A stretch of 16,873 nt of DNA from positions 1-16,873 of the forward strand of contig DHGT01000018.1 in the NCBI GenBank assembly GCA_002402905.1. Reading direction: 5' to 3'. Below are positions 6,210 through 13,817 of this stretch, piece by piece; within the stretch, counting starts at the first letter, position 1, and every line of letters begins with the position of its first letter. Under the pieces are notes generated by a model, which saw only the letters and a program-made list of their open reading frames with translations, had not been told where the DNA came from and did no database searches. Source of the stretch: Desulfatitalea sp. UBA4791 (GTDB lineage: Bacteria; Desulfobacterota; Desulfobacteria; Desulfobacterales; Desulfosarcinaceae). Both the position numbers and the translations under genes were made by a program.

Positions 6210-8447
6210 TTACGCAGCTTCCACCCGGCAGGGTACGAAGCGATGCAGCGGGGTGCCGAGCGGGTCTCGGTTGGTGTTTTTGGTCAGGCGGTTTACGTTG
6301 ATGCCGTACACCTTGCCGTCGTAGATCAGGCCGAAGCCGTGGGGAATCAGCACCGTACCTTTGCGAACCTGGTCGCTCACTTCAAGTTCGCCCACTTCGC
6401 TGCCTGCGGCGGTGGTCACCCGAACCTGCTGGCCGTCGCTCAGCCCCAGATCGGCGGCATCATCGGCATGGACGGCCACCGTGCAGGCGCGCTTGCCCTT
6501 GTTCCACCCCGGATTGCGCATCAGGGTGTTAATGTTGAATCTAGTGTGGCGGCCGGCGTGGAGAATCAGTGGAAACTCGGACGGCAGGCGCAAGTCCTCG
6601 GATTCGCCTTGGGCATCCAGGGCTTTGGCCTCGTCGGCCAGTTCAGGGATCACGACCTCTATCTTTCCCGAAGGGGTCTTAAGAGCCGCCATATTCTCAG
6701 CCGGGTCGACGCGGCCCACCCACATGCCCTGTGGGTTATCCAGCAACGCCTGGAAGATGCGGTCTCCCTGGTCAGGGGTGTTCTCGAAACCGACACGAAC
6801 AGCGTTCTCCCGGAACGCCTTGGGCGCTGTCATCAGTATCCCCCATAAAGCCGCACGGGCTGCGCTGTCCCACTGTTCACCCAGTGTTTTGGCCAGCACG
6901 AACGGCATTGCCGCAAATGCCCGCGGCTCCTTGGCCGCCCAGGCCGTCAACCGGGCGCTGAACGTCAATCGGTCGCCGCTCGCTGCGTCGTAGAGCTCCT
7001 GAGGTATTTGCGGAATCAGTCCCAGCCGGTCCGCCAGGCGGGTGAAGATTTGGGCTGCCTCCAGGCAGTTCCCCGGCGGGCGCACGATGGGACGCCGAAG
7101 CTGAAAATAGACTTCCGGGAAGGTCTCCGGAAAAAAGGTGCCGTCCCAAGACTCATAAAAGGTGCGGCATGGCAGCATGTAGTGGGCCAGGCGAGCTGTT
7201 TCACTCATGACGATATCGTTGACCACCAGCAAATCGAGTTTGCCGAAGGCTTCTTCGTAGGCCGAGGTGTCCGGATAGGCCCTCAGCGGGTTGCAGGCGC
7301 TGACCAGCACCGCCCGTAGTCGCTCGGGATGGCCACTGAGAATTTCTTCGGGCATAACCGCCGGCGGGAAAGAACCTGCCGCGACCGGTGGCATGTCGGT
7401 AACCATTGTGCGCCAGTTCTTGGGGTTGAGTTCGTCGGCGTGACGGCCCAGGGGCATCAGCATGCCCGGGATCACATTGCCGCCTCGTTTGGCAAAAACA
7501 CCGCAAACGGCAGCCAGGATATTGATCATGTATGAATTGAGAGTGCTACGTCGCCCCATATAGATGCCCAGGTCCTGGTGTACGCACCAGCGTTGTGTCG
7601 TCATCAGTCGACACACTTGATGCACCTGGTCATACGGCACTTCGCAAACCTTCAGGGCCGCATCGACATCGAATTCTTCAAACCAGGGCCGGATCGTCTC
7701 CCAACCCGCCACATGGTCGCGGATATAGTCCCGGTTTTCCCACTTTTCCTGGACGATAAGGGCGATCATGGCCTTGGCAAGCAAGGCATCGGTTCCTGGC
7801 CGCACAGCCAGGTGTATATCGGCAATGGCCGCGGTTTCACTGACGCGCGGGTCGATGACGATCAGTTTGCGGTCCGGATCCTTGCTGAATCCCTTGAGCA
7901 CGATGGGTGCCCGACGTATCTGGTGGCTCTCCATGCCGTTCCAGCCCCAGGCCACCATGATATCGGATTCGTGATCATCAGGTAAGTGCGGGATGTACTG
8001 CTTGCCGAGCATACGCCCGTTAACCCAGAAAATGCCGCTGAACTCCTGCCCGGCCGATGAGTAGAAATATTGGGAGCCCATGGCCCGCAAAACTGATATG
8101 CCGAAGGCGCCTTCCGAATGACCGCCCTGTGCGCCGGCGCCCATGTAGGCCAGACAACGCGGACCGTGACGACCCACCAGCTCCTTCATGCGACCGGCGA
8201 TTTCGTCGATGGCCTGGTTCCAGGAGATGGGGACAAAATCATCACCGTCTCGCTTTAGCGGTTCCGTAACCCGGTCGGCGGGATATTGGTGATAGATGAC
8301 ATTCATCCCCTTGCGGCACGCATAGCCCTGGCTGCGCGGGTTTTCCTTGTCCGGCCGCACCTTGACCATGCGGTCGTTTTCCACCAAGATTTCCAGTCCG
8401 CAGTTTTGCGCGCATAGGACACATCCGGTTTTATTCCACCCTTCCAT
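6210..8447 (-). CDS. Molybdopterin (Mo/W-bisPGD) oxidoreductase, DMSO-reductase superfamily
   Basis: This is a catalytic subunit of the Mo/W-bisPGD family. I start it at the ATG ending at 8447 (745 aa) because AGGAGG lies 6 nt upstream; the longer frame from a GTG at 8462 would begin on top of that site. The N-terminus carries the family [4Fe-4S] motif C9xxC12xxxC16 with C44 (YACRKG). Further landmarks are VAWGWNGMESHQ, KLIVIDPR, DIHLAVRPGTDALL, the NPLRAYPD segment, and a C-terminal molybdopterin dinucleotide domain (LILHAGRHTRFNINTL to HGFGL). No Tat signal is present, so it is cytoplasmic. At the metal-ligand region (YFYSSAGQEFSGIFW) I see no Cys or possible Sec; a Ser ligand is a guess from rough alignment. 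The substrate is unknown: formate, oxyanion or hydroxylase/hydratase-type reactions are all possible. It is cotranscribed with the ferredoxin gene and lies opposite a GlxA-type regulator. Confidence 0.93.
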   Translation of the reverse strand: MEGWNKTGCVLCAQNCGLEILVENDRMVKVRPDKENPRSQGYACRKGMNVIYHQYPADRVTEPLKRDGDDFVPISWNQAIDEIAGRMKELVGRHGPRCLAYMGAGAQGGHSEGAFGISVLRAMGSQYFYSSAGQEFSGIFWVNGRMLGKQYIPHLPDDHESDIMVAWGWNGMESHQIRRAPIVLKGFSKDPDRKLIVIDPRVSETAAIADIHLAVRPGTDALLAKAMIALIVQEKWENRDYIRDHVAGWETIRPWFEEFDVDAALKVCEVPYDQVHQVCRLMTTQRWCVHQDLGIYMGRRSTLNSYMINILAAVCGVFAKRGGNVIPGMLMPLGRHADELNPKNWRTMVTDMPPVAAGSFPPAVMPEEILSGHPERLRAVLVSACNPLRAYPDTSAYEEAFGKLDLLVVNDIVMSETARLAHYMLPCRTFYESWDGTFFPETFPEVYFQLRRPIVRPPGNCLEAAQIFTRLADRLGLIPQIPQELYDAASGDRLTFSARLTAWAAKEPRAFAAMPFVLAKTLGEQWDSAARAALWGILMTAPKAFRENAVRVGFENTPDQGDRIFQALLDNPQGMWVGRVDPAENMAALKTPSGKIEVVIPELADEAKALDAQGESEDLRLPSEFPLILHAGRHTRFNINTLMRNPGWNKGKRACTVAVHADDAADLGLSDGQQVRVTTAAGSEVGELEVSDQVRKGTVLIPHGFGLIYDGKVYGINVNRLTKNTNRDPLGTPLHRFVPCRVEAA

Positions 8448-8570
8448 TTTTTCCCTCCTCACCTCAGGTTCAATTTAGCCTGTTTTAGCTGTTGACACTA
8501 AAAATATATAGAGGCATTTATGACATAAAACACGTTAAATAGGACATATTGACATACACGGAGAATTGTC
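8448..8570. promoter_or_regulatory. Divergent promoter/operator region with GACATA repeats
   Basis: This AT-rich 123-nt gap separates the Mo-enzyme operon (minus) from the regulator (+). GACATA occurs three times on the + strand at 8522-8527, 8543-8548 and 8551-8556; the first two lie 21 bp apart, two helical turns, as direct repeats bound by AraC-type proteins often do. A TTGACA stands at 8492-8497. TATATT on the minus strand (complement of 8503-8508) could be a -10 box for the operon. The regulator's GGAG ribosome site is at 8560-8563. Binding by the adjacent regulator is inferred. Confidence 0.5.
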
Positions 8571-9584
8571 ATGGCCCATATAACTTTCCTCGCCTACCCG
8601 AATTGTTCTCTGCTCAGCATTTTTGGCCCTATAGAAGCGTTTGCCATAGCCAACCTGTGGAATCAGACTCAGGGGCGAGACAGGCACGACAGAGACCCCT
8701 TGTTTTCATGGCACATTGTGAGCCTCGATGGGAAAGCGGTTAAGGGATACGGCGGAATTACGATAGAGCCGCACCGATCAATACACGAGGTGGATGCAAC
8801 CGATCTGATTCTGATACCTGCATTCTTGCCCCCGCTGGATTTTATCGGAAAGGTGTCAGACGAGGTTCTGGCCTGGATCTGTCGCATGCACTCCGAGAAC
8901 ACCCTAATAGGGACCACATGCACCGGAGCGTTTTTCCTGGCCGAGACCGGACTCCTGAATGAGAAAGAAGCCACCACCAATTGGGCATTTGCCCGTTATT
9001 TCAAGAAACTGTACCCTAACGTCAAGTTAAAGCCGGAAAAAATCCTTAGCGTGGACGGTGGATTGATTTGCTCGGGGGCGAACACTTCCTTTCTGGACCT
9101 GTGCCTTTATCTGATCAAGAAATTCGGTTCAGAGGATCTATCCTCACGCTGTGCCAAGTCACTGCTGGTGGAATCGGGACGACGGAGTCAATCCCCATAT
9201 TTTATCGTCGATTTCCAGAAGAACCACACTGACGATAAAATCTTGGAAGCCCAGGACTATATGGAGGTTAGTTACACGAAACCCTTTTCATTGGATGACC
9301 TGGCATCAGACCTCGGTATCAGCTCGCGCCATTTCAAAAGGCGATTCAAAAACGCCACCGGCGATTCACCACTCGTCTATCTCCAGCGACTTCGGATTGA
9401 GGCGGCGAAACGAAAGCTGGAGACCACTCTGGAAACGGTCAATGAAATTACCTGGCACGTAGGATACGAAGACAGCAACTCGTTCCGGCGGCTGTTTAGA
9501 AACTATACTGGACTGTCCCCAAAAGAATATCGGGATCGGTTTGCCCGAATGCCAGGTCAAGGTGGTGGGTTGGGCAATGACTGA
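8571..9584 (+). CDS. GlxA-type AraC-family transcriptional regulator (DJ-1/PfpI-like + AraC HTH)
   Basis: This 337-aa regulator has an N-terminal class-I glutamine-amidotransferase-like (DJ-1/PfpI) domain (residues about 3-185) with a nucleophile-elbow-type Cys117 in GTTCTGAF. The C-terminal AraC DNA-binding domain has two helix-turn-helix units, at about 240-262 (SLDDLASDLGISSRHFKRRF) and 289-312, followed by the family signature GLSPKEYR. In GlxA-like regulators the first domain is thought to sense a small molecule. It is transcribed away from the Mo-enzyme operon across a shared 123-nt region, the standard layout for a regulator and its target. GGAG lies 7 nt before the ATG. The native end appears replaced: after FARMP the last nine residues (GQGGGLGND) are read out of frame from an IS3 transposase scrap. 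The DNA-binding domain is intact, so function is probably kept. Confidence 0.92.
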   Translation: MAHITFLAYPNCSLLSIFGPIEAFAIANLWNQTQGRDRHDRDPLFSWHIVSLDGKAVKGYGGITIEPHRSIHEVDATDLILIPAFLPPLDFIGKVSDEVLAWICRMHSENTLIGTTCTGAFFLAETGLLNEKEATTNWAFARYFKKLYPNVKLKPEKILSVDGGLICSGANTSFLDLCLYLIKKFGSEDLSSRCAKSLLVESGRRSQSPYFIVDFQKNHTDDKILEAQDYMEVSYTKPFSLDDLASDLGISSRHFKRRFKNATGDSPLVYLQRLRIEAAKRKLETTLETVNEITWHVGYEDSNSFRRLFRNYTGLSPKEYRDRFARMPGQGGGLGND

Positions 9585-9780
9585 ACGGATGAAAACGGCT
9601 CTGGTAATAGAGGCCCTATCGATGGCCTACTTTCGGCGCAAGCCGCCAAAGGGCCTGGTCCACCATTCGGATCGCGGCAGCCAGTACGCTTCACAGGAAT
9701 ATCAGCAGATGCTTGAATCATACGGCATGATATGCAGCATGAGCAGTAAGGCGGACTGTCGGGATAATGCTGTTGCCGAG
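9556..9780 (+). mobile_element. Internal fragment of an IS3-family transposase (OrfB) gene
   Basis: The frame reads VKVVGWAMTERM, then a middle segment, then GLVHHSDRGSQYAS and a DNAVAE motif. HSDRGSQY carries the second catalytic Asp and DNAVAE the final Glu of the DDE integrase core of IS3 OrfB proteins. Only about 75 codons remain: the first Asp, the N-terminal part and everything after the Glu are missing, and no terminal inverted repeats are visible. The frame stays open past 9780 but is no longer transposase-like. The left end overlaps the last codons of the AraC gene in another frame, and the right end lies 15 nt from the efpL-type stop codon. It is a dead remnant, probably the scar of deletion. 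Confidence 0.88.
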
Positions 9781-9795
9781 ATTTGTGGATGGGCA

Positions 9796-10362
9796 CTAAC
9801 GGACCCGGCTCATGAACTTACCCGTTTCCGTATTGATGCGGACCCGATCGCCGGGAGCCATATATTCGGGCACCAGCACCACCCGGCCATTGGACAGGGT
9901 CGCGGGCTTGTTGCGGTTGGTGGCCGTCGCCCCCTTGATGATCGGTGCGGTCTCCACGATTTCTAATTCCACCGAAGCCGGAAGCTCGATGGCGGCCAAC
10001 TGACCTTCGAGCATCAATGCGGTCAACCCTTCCATATTATCCAGCAACCAGTCCTTCTGCTCTTCCAGTTGGTCCACATGGAGGCTGTACTGCTCATAGT
10101 TTTCCGCATCCATGAAATGAAAGGTGTCCTGGTCCGAATAGAGATAGGTCATGGGCCGCCTTTCGAGGACCAACTCTTCCAGCACATCGTTGCTCTTATA
10201 CGACTGCTCCAGATTCTGGCCACCGGGAATCGTGGTGAAACGAACTCGGTAAAGTGTATTGGCACCCCGAGCGGAAGGCGTTTGCATATCGATATCGCGC
10301 ACTTGGCAGGCAACGCCATTAATGCTGACCACATTGCCTTTACGCAGCTGTGATGCTTTCAC
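9796..10362 (-). CDS. yeiP: Elongation factor P-like protein, YeiP/EfpL subgroup
   Basis: EF-P-type proteins bind between the ribosomal P and E sites and relieve stalling at proline-rich stretches. At 188 aa the length is normal, with the three-domain arrangement: KOW-like N-domain (ASQLRKGNVVSINGV), central OB domain, and the C-terminal signature (IKGATATNRNKPATLSNG to PGDRVRIN). The VRDIDMQTPSARGANTLY loop matches the EF-P paralogue YeiP (EfpL) rather than canonical EF-P: the tip residue is Arg32, where EF-P has a modified Lys or Arg. The start is a GTG with AAGGAG 9 nt upstream. It ends at the usual SRVR position, so the adjoining IS3 scrap has not truncated it. Whether it is the only EF-P in this genome cannot be told from the window. 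Confidence 0.88.
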   Translation of the reverse strand: MKASQLRKGNVVSINGVACQVRDIDMQTPSARGANTLYRVRFTTIPGGQNLEQSYKSNDVLEELVLERRPMTYLYSDQDTFHFMDAENYEQYSLHVDQLEEQKDWLLDNMEGLTALMLEGQLAAIELPASVELEIVETAPIIKGATATNRNKPATLSNGRVVLVPEYMAPGDRVRINTETGKFMSRVR

Positions 10363-10736
10363 GTGAGGTTACTCCTTCTTATACGGTTCCAACCCGTGAT
10401 GGTTTCGTCAAAAGCCGGGTGGATCAAATATCATAGCCCGCGTAACAGATAAAACGAAATCTGTACCCGCGCCCCTATCGTTTTGATAGCACATCTTTCA
10501 AAAATGTCCTGTTTTATTTCATTATTGAAAGCTCTTCGGGACAGCCCATCGACCATATCCGCCCCGGTAAGGGTTGAAGTGCACGCCATATTGACTTCCG
10601 GGGGGCTTGAAAATTTCTTCAAAAAATGCACAAAGTGGGCATGTGTGTTGCATTGATTATTTTAGGATTCTTTCCTATCGAAGAATCGATGCAATCGCAT
10701 GAAAGAACGTGATCAAAAGGAGCGTTAGAACCAGGA
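10363..10736. other. 374-nt intergenic region between divergent genes
   Basis: This gap separates the EF-P-like gene (minus) from the DUF6794-like gene (+). A 66-codon minus-strand frame at 10431-10631 has no clear ribosome site or recognisable protein features, so I do not call it. Supported contents are the efpL-type ribosome site at its left end, a short CTATC/GATAG inverted repeat (10475-10489), and the larger stem-loop at 10648-10694. I see no convincing sigma-70 promoter on the + strand. Confidence 0.6.
10648..10694 (+). promoter_or_regulatory. Two-part stem-loop upstream of the DUF6794-like gene
   Basis: GATTCTT (10666-10672) pairs perfectly with AAGAATC (10681-10687) around an 8-nt loop. 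The outer TTGCAT (10648-10653) pairs with ATGCAA (10689-10694), leaving an internal bulge on the left side. The structure ends 42 nt before the start codon. No T-run follows, so it is more likely an operator or leader structure than a terminator. Confidence 0.45.
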
Positions 10737-11048
10737 ATGATTGACCGTTTTCAGAGATTCAGACTGCCAAGGACTGTCGACGAGGCTGTCGACATATTGA
10801 TATCCGATTTGACGACCCAGCAGATGAATACCATGGGCCACATGAGCGACGAGGCGTTCGACCAACTGTGCAGGCAACTGATCCCTCACTTGCAACACGA
10901 CTTTGGTTTGTGGAGAGGCAATGACCGATTGCTGATGGATTGTTTCGATAAGGTCGACAACCATACCGACACGGACCCGATGCGTATCATTATGGAGTGC
11001 ATGCGTGAACGCCTCAAGGTGGATCACGGTGTGTTCATCGCCACATAG
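10737..11048 (+). CDS. Small DUF6794-like protein
   Basis: This 103-aa soluble protein begins with PRTVDEAVDILISDL and has a central HDFGLWRGNDRLL, the pattern of DUF6794-type proteins, whose function is unknown to me. It is acidic and mostly helical with no membrane segment or signal. It contains three Cys and several His, but no clear metal motif. AAGGAG lies at 10717-10722, 14 nt before the ATG, which is longer than usual; CAGGA directly abuts the start, and no better in-frame start exists upstream. It appears to be monocistronic, with the stem-loop 5' and a 177-nt AT-rich gap 3'. The family assignment comes from remembered motif similarity and is moderate. Confidence 0.65.
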   Translation: MIDRFQRFRLPRTVDEAVDILISDLTTQQMNTMGHMSDEAFDQLCRQLIPHLQHDFGLWRGNDRLLMDCFDKVDNHTDTDPMRIIMECMRERLKVDHGVFIAT

Positions 11049-11117
11049 GTCAAGGATTCAGTTAAGCTATCATTTACATTCTGCAAAATTTATTGACAGA
11101 AGAATGTTTGCGCTTTT

Positions 11118-11145
11118 TTGACACCTTCATGCCATTCAATATTTT
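11118..11145 (+). promoter_or_regulatory. Candidate sigma-70 promoter for the histidine kinase gene
   Basis: TTGACA (11118-11123) and TATTTT (11140-11145) are separated by 16 nt within a strongly AT-rich stretch, about 80 nt before the kinase start. A second TTGACA at 11093-11098 has no fitting -10 box. Confidence 0.42.
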
Positions 11146-11225
11146 TTATTTTTATTTCTGATAGTTAATTAATACTTGAAAAGTTCAAAAACAGGCATCG
11201 GGTTTGCTCAGCTCATTCTAAAAAT

Positions 11226-13190
11226 ATGGATGGTATTGTAAACCCGATGAGTCTTGCGTCTATGAACCCTACCGAACGTATCAAACTATTGTCCATGGCA
11301 GGTATGTTGACGCTGGCCACCTCCCTGACAATCTATTTCCACGCCGTTCTGAAAAGCGGATTGGTCTTTACCCATCTTTTTTATCTTCCTGTGATTCTTG
11401 GCGCTTTATGGTGGGGTCGCAGGGGATTGAGCATCGCCATTTACCTGGGACTCATGCTGATGGCGTGCCACTGGACATTAAGACCCGATATGGCAGGCCC
11501 TAATGACCATTTCAGAGCCGTCATGTTTGTCGTGGTCTCGATGCTGGTCTTGATGATGCGCAAGAAAATTCTCGCCTCCGAAGCAGCCTTAAAACGACAA
11601 TCATCGGAATTACAGCAACGGGTGCAGGCCTTGAGCTGCCTTTACGCCATCAACCGCCTGAGGGAAAAAAGCACCCTTTCCTTGCCGGATATCTTCCAAA
11701 AGACCATCCATTTGTTGGAAGAGGTCGGTTTTGAGGGCGTGTCGGCCCGAGCGCGTATCACCTATGAGGGGCGTGCATTCGGAAACGAAACGCCATCTGA
11801 TTGTTCATTCAGCTTTTCGAGCCCCATCATCCTGGGGCAACAGACTTCTGGGATACTCGATGTGGGCTTTTGCGAAAAACCATCCGTGGACACGGCCTCG
11901 GCTTTTTACGACAATGCCCGCGAATTCACAGAGGAAGTGGCCAGAAGGCTGGCCATCATCATCGATCACGAAAACGCCCGCACCGAACTGGAACGCCATC
12001 GCCATCATATGGAAACATTGGTGCAGGAGCGGACGGAAGAGCTGATCGTGGTCAATCGGCGGCTCAGGGAAGAGATTGCCGAACGCCTGAAAACAGAACT
12101 TTCATTACGGGAGTCGGAATACAAGTACCGACTCCTGTTTGAAAACGCCAATGAAGCGATCTATATCTCCCAGGAGGATCGCATCCTCTTCCCGAATCCC
12201 GCAATGACCAAACTGAGCGGATACAGCGGCGAGCAATTGCTGGGGCGTGAATTCATAACCCTGGTTCACCCCGAGGATGCCGACATGGTCTACCATCACT
12301 ACCGTCGACGTATAGAGGGCGGAAGTGTTCCCGACACCTACGCATTTCGTCTGATGACAGCTAAAGGCGCCACTTGCTGGGTTGAAATCAATGCCGTGGT
12401 GATCGAATGGCGGAAGAAACCCGCTACCCTGAACTTTCTGAGAGATATCTCCTCCCGCAAAAAAATCGAAGCCACCCTCGGACAGATTCAAAAAATGGAA
12501 GCCATCGGCGTTCTGGCTGCCGGCATTGCCCACAAATTCAACAACGCGCTCGCAAGCATCACCGGCAGCATCGATCTTCTCAAACTCTGCTTTCCAGACC
12601 ACCCGGAGGTCACAAGATATTGTCAGACCATGTTTCACTCCGTAGAGACCATGACCGGATTGACGCGACAACTCCTGGCCTATGCCCGCGGCGGCAAATA
12701 CCAGGCACGGCGTCAACAGCTCTCGGCCCTGACGATGGAAACACTTCAGATGCTCGACGCACCCAAGGACAAAAACATACAGATCGAAACCCAGTTTGCA
12801 CCGAATACGCCCGACATCGAAGGAGATGCCGTCCAGCTTCGCATGGTCCTCCAGGCGATCCTCAGCAATTCTGCTGAAGCGGTGCAAGACGGCGGTCGCA
12901 TTCGAATTCATACCTTTCGATGCCATATGGATGCATACGATGCATCGGCGTTCGAAGGCTTACCCTCCGGTGAATATGCGGGACTGTGCGTGGCCGACAA
13001 TGGCATCGGCATGACCGAAGAGACCAGTTCCCGGATATTCGAACCTTTCTTCACCACCAAATTCCTGGGCCGCGGCATGGGCATGGCCGCAGTTTACGGC
13101 ATCATCAAAAATCATGGCGGCTATGTCTACGTCGACTCGGAAATCGACCACGGAACGGTGGTGCATATCTTCCTGCCCGCCATCGCTTGA
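11226..13190 (+). CDS. Membrane-bound PAS sensor histidine kinase with atypical H-box
   Basis: The 654-aa protein has four likely membrane helices in its first 112 residues (about 20-38, 47-63, 68-86, 96-112). A GAF-like region follows (about 125-250, from LSCLYAINRL), then a coiled coil (about 250-296), a PAS domain (about 297-418, starting YRLLFENANEAIYIS), a HisKA helix and an HATPase domain. The phospho-acceptor is His436 in AGIAHKFNN; family members of this type usually have AHDFNN or AHEFNN, so Lys replaces the acidic residue that helps phosphotransfer. The ATP site has Asn548 (N box), Asp591 in DNGIGM, FEPFFTT at 605 and a variant GRGMGMA lid. No receiver domain is attached and no response regulator is adjacent. 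The first ATG has no ribosome site; ATG 11247 or 11262 are alternatives, all before the first helix. Confidence 0.92.
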   Translation: MDGIVNPMSLASMNPTERIKLLSMAGMLTLATSLTIYFHAVLKSGLVFTHLFYLPVILGALWWGRRGLSIAIYLGLMLMACHWTLRPDMAGPNDHFRAVMFVVVSMLVLMMRKKILASEAALKRQSSELQQRVQALSCLYAINRLREKSTLSLPDIFQKTIHLLEEVGFEGVSARARITYEGRAFGNETPSDCSFSFSSPIILGQQTSGILDVGFCEKPSVDTASAFYDNAREFTEEVARRLAIIIDHENARTELERHRHHMETLVQERTEELIVVNRRLREEIAERLKTELSLRESEYKYRLLFENANEAIYISQEDRILFPNPAMTKLSGYSGEQLLGREFITLVHPEDADMVYHHYRRRIEGGSVPDTYAFRLMTAKGATCWVEINAVVIEWRKKPATLNFLRDISSRKKIEATLGQIQKMEAIGVLAAGIAHKFNNALASITGSIDLLKLCFPDHPEVTRYCQTMFHSVETMTGLTRQLLAYARGGKYQARRQQLSALTMETLQMLDAPKDKNIQIETQFAPNTPDIEGDAVQLRMVLQAILSNSAEAVQDGGRIRIHTFRCHMDAYDASAFEGLPSGEYAGLCVADNGIGMTEETSSRIFEPFFTTKFLGRGMGMAAVYGIIKNHGGYVYVDSEIDHGTVVHIFLPAIA

Positions 13191-13208
13191 TTGCATCATG
13201 GAAAACAT

Positions 13209-13233
13209 GCGTTATGATAGAAGTCCATAACGC
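13209..13233. promoter_or_regulatory. Perfect 8-bp inverted repeat between kinase and SlyD-like gene
   Basis: GCGTTATG (13209-13216) and CATAACGC (13226-13233) flank a 9-nt spacer in the 70-nt gap before the next gene. No T-run follows. The 25-bp symmetric site could be an operator or a leader hairpin. Confidence 0.5.
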
Positions 13234-13260
13234 TTGTCAAAATCCAGGGAGGAAGTCGAC

Positions 13261-13656
13261 ATGTCTACACCCGGCAAACCCATTGCCCCGCTCGATAAAA
13301 TAACGCTCCACATTCAGGCCGTGCCCCGGTGCGGCAATTCCGGCCTCCAACCCGCAGAAGCGGATTTTACATTTATTTGCGGTATTGGATCGTCCGGACT
13401 GATGCCCTTTGAACACCAACTGATCGAAAAAACAGTAGGTGAGACCGTGACCATGCCCGTGGAACCAGGCGTAGCCGAAGTGATTTTCGGTCACCTCAAC
13501 TGCATGTTGCATCAAGCCATCGGGATCACGCCGCCCTTTGACCTCCATGCCTCCGTCGTTTCCGTGACGACACCGGAGGGACGCGAAGTGGTCAAGGCCA
13601 TGGCCCAGATGACCGGCGGTTGCGGCGGCGGTTGTTCCTGTGGATGTGGGTGTTGA
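13261..13656 (+). CDS. Small FKBP/SlyD-like protein with Cys/Gly-rich tail
   Basis: I start it at ATG 13261 (131 aa) because GGGAGG (13247-13252) lies 8 nt upstream; a longer in-frame start at 13234 has no ribosome site. Residues about 34-85 (FTFICGIGSSGLMPFEHQL, then KTVGETVTMPV) resemble the FKBP core pattern G.G...P..E..L..K.VGE. In SlyD-type chaperones and peptidyl-prolyl isomerases this core is joined to a metal-binding tail. Here the last 15 residues are almost all Gly and Cys (GGCGGGCSCGCGC), a likely soft-metal ligand set; two further Cys lie near 24 and 40. There is no signal peptide. It lies 70 nt after the kinase stop codon, with an 8-bp inverted repeat between. I do not recognise a named family; isomerase activity is not shown, and the active-site aromatics of FKBP are not evident. 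Confidence 0.7.
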   Translation: MSTPGKPIAPLDKITLHIQAVPRCGNSGLQPAEADFTFICGIGSSGLMPFEHQLIEKTVGETVTMPVEPGVAEVIFGHLNCMLHQAIGITPPFDLHASVVSVTTPEGREVVKAMAQMTGGCGGGCSCGCGC

Positions 13657-13766
13657 TACCCTTCCCGACCATTATGGCTATACCCACGGTTTAATTTTGT
13701 TATATATTTTCAATCAGTTTCGTCTTACTGCCAAGGAAAGCGTCCCACCTGCGCCCACGACGCAAA

Positions 13767-13783
13767 CGCCTTTTCTGAAGGCG
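13767..13783. repeat. Short hairpin after the SlyD-like gene
   Basis: CGCCTT (13767-13772) pairs with AAGGCG (13778-13783) around a 5-nt loop, 111 nt after the stop codon. No T-run follows on the + strand, so a terminator role is doubtful. Confidence 0.3.
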
Positions 13784-13817
13784 ATGCGCACCTCACACCG
13801 GGGCCATATTTAATTCA

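Noticed and set aside
9541..9966. A 141-codon + strand frame read as one gene
   Set aside because: Only the first third is transposase-like; the rest is antisense to the EF-P-like gene.
10431..10631. 66-codon minus-strand frame between the EF-P-like and DUF6794-like genes
   Set aside because: No convincing ribosome site and no recognisable features.
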